Assembly: GCA_016716135.1 (NCBI GenBank)
Contig: JADJWX010000002.1
Span: 558,001 to 622,000, forward strand
Length of the DNA stretch: 64,000 nt
Direction: 5' to 3'
From: Lewinellaceae bacterium
GTDB lineage: Bacteria; Bacteroidota; Bacteroidia; Chitinophagales; Saprospiraceae
The notes below the pieces were generated by a model. It ran no database searches. It had not been told where the DNA came from and saw nothing but the letters and a program-made list of their open reading frames with translations. Shown here in pieces: positions 54,931 through 63,550 of the stretch (position 1 is the first letter of the stretch; the number at the start of each line of letters is the position of its first letter). Position numbers and translations under genes: made by a program.

Positions 54931-55587
54931 ATGAAAGTCTTATTATCGCTTAGTTTTTTGGCCTGCCTGCTAAATCCTTTTTTTGCTCAAAAAGTTTGTT
55001 TGAATATTGAGTATGAAATGCAATATGACTTAGGGAAAATGGTGCCCAATTTACCGGTTGAGGCAAAAATTAAGTTTAATAATATTGTTGGCGTATATTC
55101 CTATAAATATTCCAACGGTTACTCATCTTTTGAAAATACAGGCACCCGGAAAAAGGACCCTTCCATCTCCGGTGGCAATCTTTCAACCGATCATTTTGTT
55201 GAATATAAAGATTTTAATTCCAGCCTCAAATTCCGCCAAAGCAAAGAAAAGCCGGAACTGGTATCAAAAGAAGTACTCGAATTTAACCAGGATTGGCAAA
55301 TTGACCCGCAACAAACGGATACCATTCTGGGCTTTGTATGCCATAAAGCGACGTTGGAAAATGGTGAAAACCCGATTGTTGCCTGGTATGCCCCGGATTT
55401 ACCAATTCCCGATGGCCCTTTGGCTTATCACAACCTGCCGGGTATGATTTTACGCGTCGACCTGCACATCGCATTTATTCACGCAGTCCGCCTGGATGAA
55501 CGTGCAGACGGTGAAACAATTAAGATGCCGGAGGCCGAAAAATATCTTTCTGTTCTGGAATTTCAACGGTTGACCAGAAAAGACTAG
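54931..55587 (+). CDS. GLPGLI-family protein
   Basis: 218 residues with signal peptide (KVLLSLSFLACLLNPFFAQ). The family signature, usually GLPGLI, is here HNLPGMILRVD near residue 170, after QIDPQQTDTILGFVCHKATL and IVAWYAPDLPIPDGPLAYHN. GLPGLI proteins are found only in Bacteroidota, are exported, and commonly sit beside a TonB-dependent-receptor-like gene, as here (next start 48 bp on). The biochemical role is unknown. Confidence 0.88.
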   Translation: MKVLLSLSFLACLLNPFFAQKVCLNIEYEMQYDLGKMVPNLPVEAKIKFNNIVGVYSYKYSNGYSSFENTGTRKKDPSISGGNLSTDHFVEYKDFNSSLKFRQSKEKPELVSKEVLEFNQDWQIDPQQTDTILGFVCHKATLENGENPIVAWYAPDLPIPDGPLAYHNLPGMILRVDLHIAFIHAVRLDERADGETIKMPEAEKYLSVLEFQRLTRKD

Positions 55588-55635
55588 GTGAGGTCCATTC
55601 CTGTAATTTTTAACCTGTTTAAAAGCCCAATACGT

Positions 55636-58248
55636 ATGAAACAGTATTTACTGTTCCTATTGGCTTTTACATTGTCCCGTCTATGTTTTGGACAATGTTC
55701 CCTGGCCGGAATCGTGACAAATGACGTCAACGAAGCAGCAGCCGGCGCCCTGGTCCAATTACTCCGGAACGACTCCAGTACCTTCGTACAATTCACCCGA
55801 ACAGATACAACCGGCGCCTGGTCGCTTCAAAATATAAAACCGGGTGTATACGTGCTGAAAATTGCCTACTTCGGCAGCGAGCCCTGGTTACAAAAAGTTG
55901 ATTTGATTAACCAAAAGCAACTAACCATCAACGCGGTCCTGCAACCTAAACCCCAACAACTCAATATCGTACAAATCAGTGCTGAAAAACTGGGTGTTGT
56001 CTTGCGCGGCGACACCACATTTTACAACATCGACGCCTTCACCGATTCCACCGAATACAACCTGAAAGACATCCTCAATAAATTGCCCGGCATCAGTGCC
56101 GACGACGGCGGCATCAAGTACCATGGAAATCGAGTGCAGGTAGTGCTCACCGAAGGGAAAGATATTTTTGGACAACTGCATCAGCAAATGACCGAAAGTA
56201 TAAAAGCCGAAGATGTGGCTGGTGTACAAATTATAGAACGTTATAAAGAGGGGATAGAACCGGTAAAACAACCCGGCCAGGATAAAGTAGCGCTAAACGT
56301 CGAACTGACCGAGGCGGCAAAAAACAGGATCAACGGCGAGGCAGGTGTAAATACAGACCTTGTTGCACATTATGAACTCAGCGGCACGGCATACAAATCC
56401 GGAACAAAAACCGGATTCACCACGCTACTGCGCAGCAATAACACCGGCCAGGCCATCGTCGCCGGAGCAGACCTGCTTGCCTTTCTCGACTTTGATGATT
56501 TGAAAGAGGATAAAGGTCAAAAATTCAACACATTGATGGCGCTGTTCATACCGATGATCGGTACCCGGCAAAATAACGACCAACTTGCGTTTGCCCGTTT
56601 AATTACAGACTCCGGTAAGGCACTCAAAACAAAAGCGGCTATTACGTTTGCCAACTTTAACCGGCAAGCGGAACGTCTATCTTTTGGAATTTATACCAAT
56701 GAAAATAATGTTTTTACCGGCTTAAAAAAACAAGAAAACCCGAGCAGTTTCCTGAATATAGATCTGCAAAGTACAATCCGGAAAAATGCCTTTCAAATTA
56801 CCGTTAAAACACCCTTCACGTTTAATAACAGCCGCCCCGAACAGGCGCTTACCGGCTTACTCGATTCAACCGTGTTGGAAAATACCTTTCGCGATAAACT
56901 CCGGTCAATCAATTTTACCCCGGCAGTAATTCTGGGATGGCAGGTCGACAGTATGCAAGCCTTATTCCTTACATCAAGGTATGCCCTCAACCTGAACGAC
57001 AGATACCTCGGCATGCAGTCCGTTTTTCCGGTTTTTGGCCTTCCTGATACAACGTTTGCTCAAACTGGCGAGAATGATACCCGCCGCGCGGAGGTTTCCC
57101 TGGATTACCAGACCACACTTAAACGCCACCGAATCAGTTTAACAGTCGGAATACAGCACCATCAACAACACTTCGATTGGGCAAGCCGCCCGTTGCCGGA
57201 TGCTGCCTGGCAGAATTCCGCAGCGATATCTGATATTAATTTGCTCGCCAAATGGGGATTGCACCGGAACAGGCATTACCGCTTCAGGTATGGTTTTTCA
57301 CTGAATGCGGAACGGTTCAAACGGTGCTTTGAAAAAACAGCCGGCCAACGGCTGTATACCTTCCTGACGGGAAGTGGCGGCTTATATTGGGATTTCAATA
57401 AATTTCATAATTTATATTTCAATGCCAACTATAATGTAACCCCTCCAAATGTGATCAACCTGTTTCGCGTACTACAAGTACAGGATGCGAATACGGTAAC
57501 CGTGGAAAACGTCGACAGTAACTATTTGTATAAACAGCTGGCTTTTGACCTGTCCTATTCCAATACGGATCCACTGGCTGTTTTTGATTACCGGTTGCAG
57601 GTGAATTATTCTATCCAGCACAATACGGTACTATACCAGACTTTTTCAGAAAAAAATTATTTCGCCAATTATTCCTATCTGGTGCCGTCGGTCAGTACCT
57701 GGAAACTTGATGCCAACGGTACATACCGGATAAAACCATGGAAAGCTGCACTGAACCTGTCTGCCAAACTGGAGCGTTCGGATGGTTTGGCCGCTGTGGG
57801 CGCGGCGCTCCTGGCTACACAATCGAATACCCAATCGGCGAGTATTTTTGCCACGTTCCCTGTTTTTAACGGCCTCACGATACATGCCGGGTCCAACCTG
57901 GTGCGCCGACAGCTGGAAATTGAACAATCAGAATCCGGACAATTATTTTTAGAAAAAACGTGGCGCACCGGCCTGCAATTCAAACGCAGCAAGTGGTTTG
58001 CCAAAACAAGCCTGGCCCGGCAAAACCAGGGTTTTAGCGGATTAAAAAACACCGTTTGGAGTTGGGATGCCGAACTGGAATACCGACTGGCTAAAATCCC
58101 GCTCCGCCTCCGCCTCACCGGCCGGAATATCCTGAACCTCCGGGGCAACCAAATCGTCGTACCCGATTTTTCCTTCAACTACATCGGTATTGATCAGTTT
58201 ACGACCATTGGAGGGCAGGTTTTGGCAGGCGTGAGTTATGTGTTTTGA
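55636..58248 (+). CDS. TonB-receptor-like outer-membrane barrel with carboxypeptidase-regulatory domain
   Basis: 870 residues from the ATG at 55636, which opens a signal peptide (KQYLLFLLAFTLSRLCFGQ). Residues 20-105 form a CarboxypepD_reg-like domain (SLAGIVTNDVNEAAAGALVQ, GVYVLKIAYFGSEPW). A reduced plug follows (NLKDILNKLPGISADDGGIK, VQIIERYKEGIEPVKQPGQD), then a long barrel ending LAGVSYVF. This is the usual companion of GLPGLI genes. It differs from SusC-type receptors in lacking a SusD partner. Its ligand is unknown. Confidence 0.85.
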   Translation: MKQYLLFLLAFTLSRLCFGQCSLAGIVTNDVNEAAAGALVQLLRNDSSTFVQFTRTDTTGAWSLQNIKPGVYVLKIAYFGSEPWLQKVDLINQKQLTINAVLQPKPQQLNIVQISAEKLGVVLRGDTTFYNIDAFTDSTEYNLKDILNKLPGISADDGGIKYHGNRVQVVLTEGKDIFGQLHQQMTESIKAEDVAGVQIIERYKEGIEPVKQPGQDKVALNVELTEAAKNRINGEAGVNTDLVAHYELSGTAYKSGTKTGFTTLLRSNNTGQAIVAGADLLAFLDFDDLKEDKGQKFNTLMALFIPMIGTRQNNDQLAFARLITDSGKALKTKAAITFANFNRQAERLSFGIYTNENNVFTGLKKQENPSSFLNIDLQSTIRKNAFQITVKTPFTFNNSRPEQALTGLLDSTVLENTFRDKLRSINFTPAVILGWQVDSMQALFLTSRYALNLNDRYLGMQSVFPVFGLPDTTFAQTGENDTRRAEVSLDYQTTLKRHRISLTVGIQHHQQHFDWASRPLPDAAWQNSAAISDINLLAKWGLHRNRHYRFRYGFSLNAERFKRCFEKTAGQRLYTFLTGSGGLYWDFNKFHNLYFNANYNVTPPNVINLFRVLQVQDANTVTVENVDSNYLYKQLAFDLSYSNTDPLAVFDYRLQVNYSIQHNTVLYQTFSEKNYFANYSYLVPSVSTWKLDANGTYRIKPWKAALNLSAKLERSDGLAAVGAALLATQSNTQSASIFATFPVFNGLTIHAGSNLVRRQLEIEQSESGQLFLEKTWRTGLQFKRSKWFAKTSLARQNQGFSGLKNTVWSWDAELEYRLAKIPLRLRLTGRNILNLRGNQIVVPDFSFNYIGIDQFTTIGGQVLAGVSYVF

Positions 58249-58258
58249 AAACAAAAAA

Positions 58259-58285
58259 GCGGGGCCGCAATTACTGCGGCCCCGC
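58259..58285. terminator. Bidirectional terminator between convergent genes
   Basis: GCGGGGCCGCA / TGCGGCCCCGC with a 5-nt loop. On the minus strand the stem is followed by TTTTTTG, so it best serves the stator-like operon read from the right; an A-run stands on the other side. Confidence 0.85.
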
Positions 58286-58313
58286 GCCTGTTCACTCCAC
58301 CGTGTCAATGGAA

Positions 58314-59087
58314 TTACAACTGTATGCGGTTCACCAAATTTTCAATTACATAGCGCTTCATACCGGTGTGCAGGTCTTCCACCCGCGATTCAAGGCGCTT
58401 CATCATTACATTCACGATAATGCCCAGCACGATCGCCAGAATGGTGGTAAAAAACGCGGTGCCCAGGCTGTCGATCAACGTCGAAATATCGGCGCCGGTG
58501 ATGGCTGCAGCCGGTACGGCGGTGGCGCCTTCGGCTGAGCCGGTGGGGGTAGCCATTGCTGTCGGTTGGGTTTTGCCCATATTCAGGATAGCGGCAGCCA
58601 TCCCCAACACCGTGCCCAGGAACCCGAAAGCGGGGATTAGCGTCTGGCAGGTTTGCATCAGCCAGAACTCCTTTTCAACAGTTTTTCGTTGCATTTCGCT
58701 TACTGTCTCCACCATGGCCATCGATTCGGCAGGGGAGTGGCTGGAGCGGAACTTGGTGGCAGCCTGTTTGATCAGATCGGTCAGGATGCCAGCGCCAAGG
58801 TGCCGTTCCACTTCTATGGTATTCAATTTGATTTGGTTGACGTCTTCCGGATACAACACATATTGCTCGGTTTCGGGCAGCAGTTTGGCCGTGTACGCGA
58901 ACTCCTCTTTTTTAATGCGCTTGCCCATGCTGTTCATGCCAAACAGGCAAACAAACGTGGAGAAATAAATGGCCGCCTGAATCAGGCCGGAGGGCATTTT
59001 GCCGCCAAGGGCGAAAAACAAGGTTTCCATGGATGAGCCCAGCGGCGAAAATTGGTAGCCCAGGTTAACAACCAGCATTACTAACAC
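58314..59087 (-). CDS. MotA/TolQ/ExbB-type proton channel subunit
   Basis: Membrane channel subunit of the 5:2 stator superfamily. About four segments: ISLGLTVLVMLVVNLGYQF (starting upstream of this start), IQAAIYFSTFVCLFGM, LIPAFGFLGTVLGMAAAIL (the conserved FGFLGTVxGM motif) and LGTAFFTTILAIVLGIIVNV (the TAFxTTxxAI motif). The cytoplasmic part lies between TM2 and TM3. The start is uncertain: the GTG at 59087 cuts into TM1. The frame stays open to 59186, and one base added in the G6 run (59175-59180) would link it to a TTG just after the stop of the preceding gene. It ends at a strong terminator. Confidence 0.85.
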   Translation of the reverse strand: MLVMLVVNLGYQFSPLGSSMETLFFALGGKMPSGLIQAAIYFSTFVCLFGMNSMGKRIKKEEFAYTAKLLPETEQYVLYPEDVNQIKLNTIEVERHLGAGILTDLIKQAATKFRSSHSPAESMAMVETVSEMQRKTVEKEFWLMQTCQTLIPAFGFLGTVLGMAAAILNMGKTQPTAMATPTGSAEGATAVPAAAITGADISTLIDSLGTAFFTTILAIVLGIIVNVMMKRLESRVEDLHTGMKRYVIENLVNRIQL

Positions 59088-59206
59088 AGTAAGACCCAGG
59101 CTTATGGCGATATGACTATTTTTTGAGAAAACATGATGGACAATGTTGAGTGGGTGAAAAATAATTTGGTGACCGGGGGGAATGGTTCAAAAAAAGAGTA
59201 ACTCAA

Positions 59207-60052
59207 TTACGGGCTTCCCCATTTACCCGACTTTTTCGGTTCCGGTGCGGGTGTTTTTGCCGGCGCGGCTTTTAGTTCGTCGGTCGCCTGGCCGGGTGTT
59301 ACTTCCGGCAATGCCGACTTGTACGAAATTGAATTGCTGAGCACGGTGAACGTTCCGGCCGGTACCCAATCGGTGCTGCCGGCAGCAAATGTGCCGAAGT
59401 TGTGCGTCGTGGTTTTCATGCCCGGCTGGATGATTTTTCCGTACAAGGCAAATGGCTGGTTGCCGGAACTGCGCCGCTTGACGCGCACCCATACTTCATA
59501 CACACCCGGCATGATAGCCACCTGGTAGAAGTAGTTCAGGCTTTTTTCGTACTTGAACTGGTCGTTCTGGTACTTGCTGGCGCGGCTCGGCTTCCAGCTC
59601 ATGTTGCCTTGTTTGAGCATAAACTCCACCGTTTGTTTGGCCAGGCCTTCCTGTTGCAGCAGCAGGGTAACATCTCCCTTGGTTTGCTTCATCAGGTCGA
59701 CGGCTACCGGCTCCTGGCTGGGATTGTCCGGGTGTTGTTCCGTCGGGCGGGTTTCCGGCACTTCCGGTTTCGGCTCCACCTGGGCCGTCTCGTGTTTGGG
59801 CTGTGGTGGTTCCGGTTTGTATTTGGCAGTGCCGCGTTGGCCGTTGTTATAATATTCGCGTTGCTGCGGGGTTTTGGCTATTGGCTGTTCGGGCTTGTCT
59901 TCCTTCGCCGCAATTTCAGGCTCTGGCGCCGGCGGTACTGTCCCCGCGAGCCGGGTGTTCAAAAAGTTCAGAATGATGAACACACCCAGGGCTCCGGTCA
60001 GGATATCCAGCGCGGAGACAAACATCGGATTGAAACTACTCTTATTCGTCAT
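59207..60052 (-). CDS. MotB/ExbD-like single-pass stator partner with novel periplasmic domain
   Basis: 281 residues. A short cytoplasmic N-terminus leads into one membrane segment, PMFVSALDILTGALGVFIIL, whose Asp16 matches the proton-carrying aspartate of MotB/ExbD. A Pro/Glu/Lys-rich linker (about 38-115) follows. In place of an OmpA-like peptidoglycan-binding domain there is a beta-rich domain (MSWKPSRASKYQ, YFYQVAIMPGVYEVWVRVKR, PFALYGKIIQPGMKTTTHNF, TDWVPAGTFTVLSN), which I cannot name. It overlaps the zinc-ribbon gene by 11 bp and is followed by the channel subunit, so the three are one operon. Confidence 0.75.
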   Translation of the reverse strand: MTNKSSFNPMFVSALDILTGALGVFIILNFLNTRLAGTVPPAPEPEIAAKEDKPEQPIAKTPQQREYYNNGQRGTAKYKPEPPQPKHETAQVEPKPEVPETRPTEQHPDNPSQEPVAVDLMKQTKGDVTLLLQQEGLAKQTVEFMLKQGNMSWKPSRASKYQNDQFKYEKSLNYFYQVAIMPGVYEVWVRVKRRSSGNQPFALYGKIIQPGMKTTTHNFGTFAAGSTDWVPAGTFTVLSNSISYKSALPEVTPGQATDELKAAPAKTPAPEPKKSGKWGSP

Positions 60053-60314
60053 GACTCGAAGTGTTGGGAGTGAAGGTCAGCGCCCGCAATGCCTGTTCGG
60101 CGGGCCGGCGCACAACCGGTTTTTTATCTTGTTTGGCGTTACACTGTTCGCAGCGGATGGCGTGCGCATCGTTGGGATGAGTGCAATTCCAGCAGTTGAT
60201 CTTTCCACCTTCCGGGGCTGCCGTTGGATGGGCTGTTTCCGGAAGTTTGAAGTTGCAGTGGCCGCAGCGCGCCAGACCAGGCTGCGCCGTTTGGCCGCAG
60301 TTAGGACAATGCAT
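60042..60314 (-). CDS. Double zinc-ribbon protein, first gene of stator-like operon
   Basis: 90 residues with four CxxC knuckles: CPNC, CGHC, CWNC and CEQC, forming two zinc ribbons (MHCPNCGQTAQPGLARCGHC, INCWNCTHPNDAHAIRCEQC). No signal peptide or membrane segment, so it is cytoplasmic. Its stop overlaps the start of the MotB-like gene. It may bind the cytoplasmic side of the channel or a nucleic acid; both are guesses. Confidence 0.75.
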   Translation of the reverse strand: MHCPNCGQTAQPGLARCGHCNFKLPETAHPTAAPEGGKINCWNCTHPNDAHAIRCEQCNAKQDKKPVVRRPAEQALRALTFTPNTSSHDE

Positions 60315-60321
60315 ATCTTAA

Positions 60322-60414
60322 TGATGAGTGATGAATGATGAATGATGAATGATGAGTGATGAATTTCAACTTTACGGAATGGTGAACCAATTCATCATTC
60401 ATCATTCATCATTA
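60322..60414. repeat. Inverted GATGAAT heptamer repeat around the GGTGAACCA core
   Basis: Left arm 60322-60364: six or so GATGAAT/GATGAGT heptamers. Right arm 60390-60414: ATTCATCATTCATCATTCATC. The loop contains GGAATGGTGAACCA, the sequence shared with the repeat loci at 12.8, 20.1, 20.9 and 63.2 kb. It lies between two genes on the minus strand. Confidence 0.85.
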
Positions 60415-60420
60415 ATAAAA

Positions 60421-61149
60421 TTACTGATTGAAGTAGTACATGTAGGACAGGCCGAACTGCATACCGCGGTTTTTCAGGCCGCCCACGTCCACATTGCGCA
60501 TGCCGTGCGAGTAGCGGAAGTCGAAACTGATCTCACCGCGTTCGAGGATGAAGATCAGGCCGGTGCCGAGGTTGACGCTGAAATCGTAGCGGCGGTAGTC
60601 GTCGTTGCGGCCGTTGCCCATTTCGATGGTGTACTCGGCACGGTCGGTGAAGGTGACGGGTTCGCCTTCCGAGTTGAGGTGTTCCACGGTCAGTTCTTCC
60701 AGGCCTTTGCCGTTGGAAATGGCAAACGAAAAGGCCGGGCCAAGTGCCACATAGAAACCGACATTGCCGCCGCCGAAGTTTTTCTCAAACATCAAGGGGA
60801 TATCGAGGTAGTTCAGCGTTTCTTTTTGGCGCAGTTCGATCACCCGGTAATCGCGCGGGTAGCCGAAATCCTGGCCATCCCAGAAAACATTGCTTTCACT
60901 TTTGATGTTGCCGCCGCGCTGCATGAAGGCGATTTCCGGTTGGAAGGTCAGGCGGTTGCCCAGGTTAAACTCGGCAAACACCGCCACACCGCCACCGGGG
61001 CGCAGGTTGGCATCGTAGATATCATTGTAGTCTTTGGAAAGTTTATAACTCGATAAGGAAAGCGTCGGGCGAAAGCCGATTCCGCTTAATTGCGCGTTCA
61101 ATTGGGAAACACATACAAATGCAAGGAGAAACAAAATCAGATTTTTCAT
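60421..61149 (-). CDS. PorT-family outer-membrane beta-barrel protein
   Basis: 242 residues. Signal peptide (KNLILFLLAFVCVSQLNAQ), then barrel strands typical of the PorT/beta-barrel-2 family: LSGIGFRPTLSLSSYKL, GGGVAVFAEFNLGNRLTFQP, EIAFMQRGGNIKS, LNYLDIPLMFEKNFGGGNVG, FYVALGPAFSFAI, ISFDFRYSHGMRNVDVG, and FGLSYMYYFNQ at the end. The 'YLDIPLMFE' block is a family hallmark. It lies upstream of the stator-like operon but is separated by a repeat, so a link is uncertain. Confidence 0.82.
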   Translation of the reverse strand: MKNLILFLLAFVCVSQLNAQLSGIGFRPTLSLSSYKLSKDYNDIYDANLRPGGGVAVFAEFNLGNRLTFQPEIAFMQRGGNIKSESNVFWDGQDFGYPRDYRVIELRQKETLNYLDIPLMFEKNFGGGNVGFYVALGPAFSFAISNGKGLEELTVEHLNSEGEPVTFTDRAEYTIEMGNGRNDDYRRYDFSVNLGTGLIFILERGEISFDFRYSHGMRNVDVGGLKNRGMQFGLSYMYYFNQ

Positions 61150-61502
61150 AACGGCAGAATGCTTTTTTTAAATGCGATAATTGTTGGTTTGATGCTTTGT
61201 GCAGCCCGCCCGAAAAGCGTAACCACAGGGTGCCGTTTTTTATGAAAATGCTAACAGATTGGGTGGTTTTTTGGGGGTTGGCGTTAAGGGAATGTGAAAA
61301 ATTGGGGGGGGCACGTTGGTTGGGCGACCGCGGGATAGGCGACCCTTGCGGGCGCCCGTGAGTGCGGTCGCCCCTGCCTATACGAAATGATGAAACAACC
61401 CACCACCCAGAAATCTGCGTTTTTCTGGAGATTCCCAAAGTCCCAAAAAAACCATCAGACCAGGTTGCGTTTCCCGAATTTTGCCGCTGTATTTTTACAG
61501 CT

Positions 61503-63011
61503 ATGCGATACCCAACTGCCGTGATGATCTTGATGCATGTAGCCCTCACTGCCTTTTCGCAATCGGGATTTAACCGGATTTATGACATCCCCTACCCAAT
61601 TAGCCATTTTCGCAATTTAATTGTCCATCAGGATACAGCCATAGCTTATGGTATGGCACGTATGGATACCTTCCCCAACCTCCAATGCCTTTTCCTGGCG
61701 CGATTTGATTCCAGCGGCATGGCTGTTGATTCCAAGCTTATTTGCGATTCCTTAGGCGGGTATTATACCATGGATATCAACTGGGCGGAAATCATTACCA
61801 CTTCCGACGGAGGTTATGCCCTGACTGCGGCATCGTTTACCAGGCATAACGGTCTTTTTGTCAAACTCAGGCAAGATTTGTCCGTAGAATTTATTCAGGA
61901 ATACCAGGATACTGTAAATCTGGTGGAATTCTATAATTCAATAGTGGAACTGTCGGATGGATACCTGCTGGGGGGATATGTACAGCGGCCAAATTATTTA
62001 GCACAAGCCTTTCTTCGAAAGGTGGACAAACAAGGCAACTCAGTTTGGTTTTCGTATTATGGCGAATACGATGTTGTTGATTTATTTTCCAGCTATTATA
62101 AAATAAATGACTCCTTAGTGGTCTATACTGGCGGATATGTGAATGATAATAACAGCCTTACAGGCAGAGGCCCGTGGATTGTAGTAATCGATAGTAATGA
62201 TGGAGACATACACAACGAATGGCGGCCGGATATTTCGGCTGTTGGAACAGTCCATTTTATTTATCCACAAAACGATACAACATGGCTACTTTATGGAAAA
62301 AAAACTTTGCAGATTAATCCTACACGAGTTATGCCCTTTTGGGCATTAACAGATACAGCATTTAATGTGAAGGATATTTGGCTATTTGGGCCTGGGGCAA
62401 ATGTCACTAACTTTCTTTGGGATATAGAACCCACTCCTGATGGCTCATTTATTACAGTAGGCCAGGTAAATGCGAAAAACCCGAATACGGAACCAACAGC
62501 AGTTTACGGGTGGGTATATAAAGTTTCTCCGGATTTGGATAGCCTTTGGTCCCTGCAAGTTATTCCACCGGTTGATGATCCCAAGAATTATGGAGGCTAT
62601 TTGGGCGGTGTCGGCATATTGAGCAGCGGCAATATGATAGCCGGGGGATATGCCAATTCTATGGAGGGAATTCATCCCTGGTTAGTAAAGTTCACACCCG
62701 ATGGGTGCATCGATACCTTATGGTGCGCTACCACGCCGGTTTGGGAGCCTTATGATTTGGAGTGGCGCAAGCAGCCGGTTGTTCAATTGTACCCCAATCC
62801 GGCACAGGGTTTTGTCACGGTTGAGTTACCGGGCTACGGCACAGAAGCGACCATGGAGTTATTCAACATCGAAGGAAGGGTTTGTTTGCGGCAAAGCATT
62901 CCGGATTCCGGGCAGATTGACGTCTCTCAATTGGCCCCCGGGTATTATGTTTGCCGGGTTTCCATGAAAGATGGCCAGGTATCCTGGACACCCCTGATTA
63001 TTGTGCGTTAA
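61503..63011 (+). CDS. T9SS-sorted secreted protein
   Basis: 502 residues from the ATG at 61503, which starts a signal peptide (RYPTAVMILMHVALTAFSQ). The body is a propeller-like set of repeats with GGY motifs (TTSDGGYALTAASF, LSDGYLLGGYVQRP, YTGGYVNDNNS, GNMIAGGYANSMEGIHPWLV). This 'GGYxxxG' style is typical of delta-60/PKD-type secreted proteins in Bacteroidota. A type A sorting domain closes it: VQLYPNPAQGFVTVELPG, ATMELFNIEGRVCLRQSI, LAPGYYVCRVSMKDG, PLIIVR. Function unknown. Confidence 0.8.
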   Translation: MRYPTAVMILMHVALTAFSQSGFNRIYDIPYPISHFRNLIVHQDTAIAYGMARMDTFPNLQCLFLARFDSSGMAVDSKLICDSLGGYYTMDINWAEIITTSDGGYALTAASFTRHNGLFVKLRQDLSVEFIQEYQDTVNLVEFYNSIVELSDGYLLGGYVQRPNYLAQAFLRKVDKQGNSVWFSYYGEYDVVDLFSSYYKINDSLVVYTGGYVNDNNSLTGRGPWIVVIDSNDGDIHNEWRPDISAVGTVHFIYPQNDTTWLLYGKKTLQINPTRVMPFWALTDTAFNVKDIWLFGPGANVTNFLWDIEPTPDGSFITVGQVNAKNPNTEPTAVYGWVYKVSPDLDSLWSLQVIPPVDDPKNYGGYLGGVGILSSGNMIAGGYANSMEGIHPWLVKFTPDGCIDTLWCATTPVWEPYDLEWRKQPVVQLYPNPAQGFVTVELPGYGTEATMELFNIEGRVCLRQSIPDSGQIDVSQLAPGYYVCRVSMKDGQVSWTPLIIVR

Positions 63012-63139
63012 TAATAAACAGAATGGGTTAATGTGACGTACATGGGCCAAGTATGGCAGGGGCATGATAATTTTTTCGCCGTTGTGGCGTCCTCGCCAAC
63101 AACAACGTACACGGGGAACAACAAGTAAACGTAGTTGGA

Positions 63140-63437
63140 AAAACGTTCGAAAAGCGAGGGGGTCGCTCGAAGCGACCCCCTCGCTTAACTCGCCCCCTCA
63201 CGTAAACAATTTCATTCGCCAACACGAAATGGTGAACATCCAGGTAGATTTCGGATGCGCGTTCGAAAGCGGGGGGTCGCTCAGGGACCCCTCGTTCTCC
63301 CACGACAATTTCTTCGCCAGAATGGTGAACCCAGGAGATTTCGGATGCGCGTTCGAAAAGCGAGGGGGTCGCTCGAAGCGACCCCCTCGTTTAACTCCAC
63401 CCCCTCACATAAACAATTCGCCAACACGAAATGGTGA
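63140..63437. repeat. Tandem hairpin repeat unit (about 205 bp period) before the sigma-factor gene
   Basis: Perfect hairpin AAGCGAGGGGGTCGCT-CGA-AGCGACCCCCTCGCTT at 63152-63186 and a near copy at 63359-63393, with a decayed one at about 63267-63293. Each is followed or preceded by GTTCGAAAG, TTCGGATGCGCG and AACACGAAATGGTGA, the last being the complement of the TTCACCATTTCG core seen elsewhere. This accounts for most of the 539-bp gap between the T9SS gene and the sigma-factor gene. Confidence 0.8.
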
Positions 63438-63550
63438 GTAACCAGAAACCCGCCAACCCCCAACCCCCTAACCCGCTTTTCCCTACATTTGTCCAATTCA
63501 AAAAAAATCTCAACTCCCCAGGTTACGTTTCTCCTGCGAACTGCACTAAC

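Noticed and set aside
58314..60314. Proton-channel genes as a Zorya defence system
   Set aside because: The partner lacks the OmpA-like domain of ZorB, and no ZorC, ZorD or ZorE-like gene is adjacent.
63064..63441. 125-codon open frame before the sigma gene
   Set aside because: Composed of hairpin repeats (RGGRSKRPP-like products repeated).
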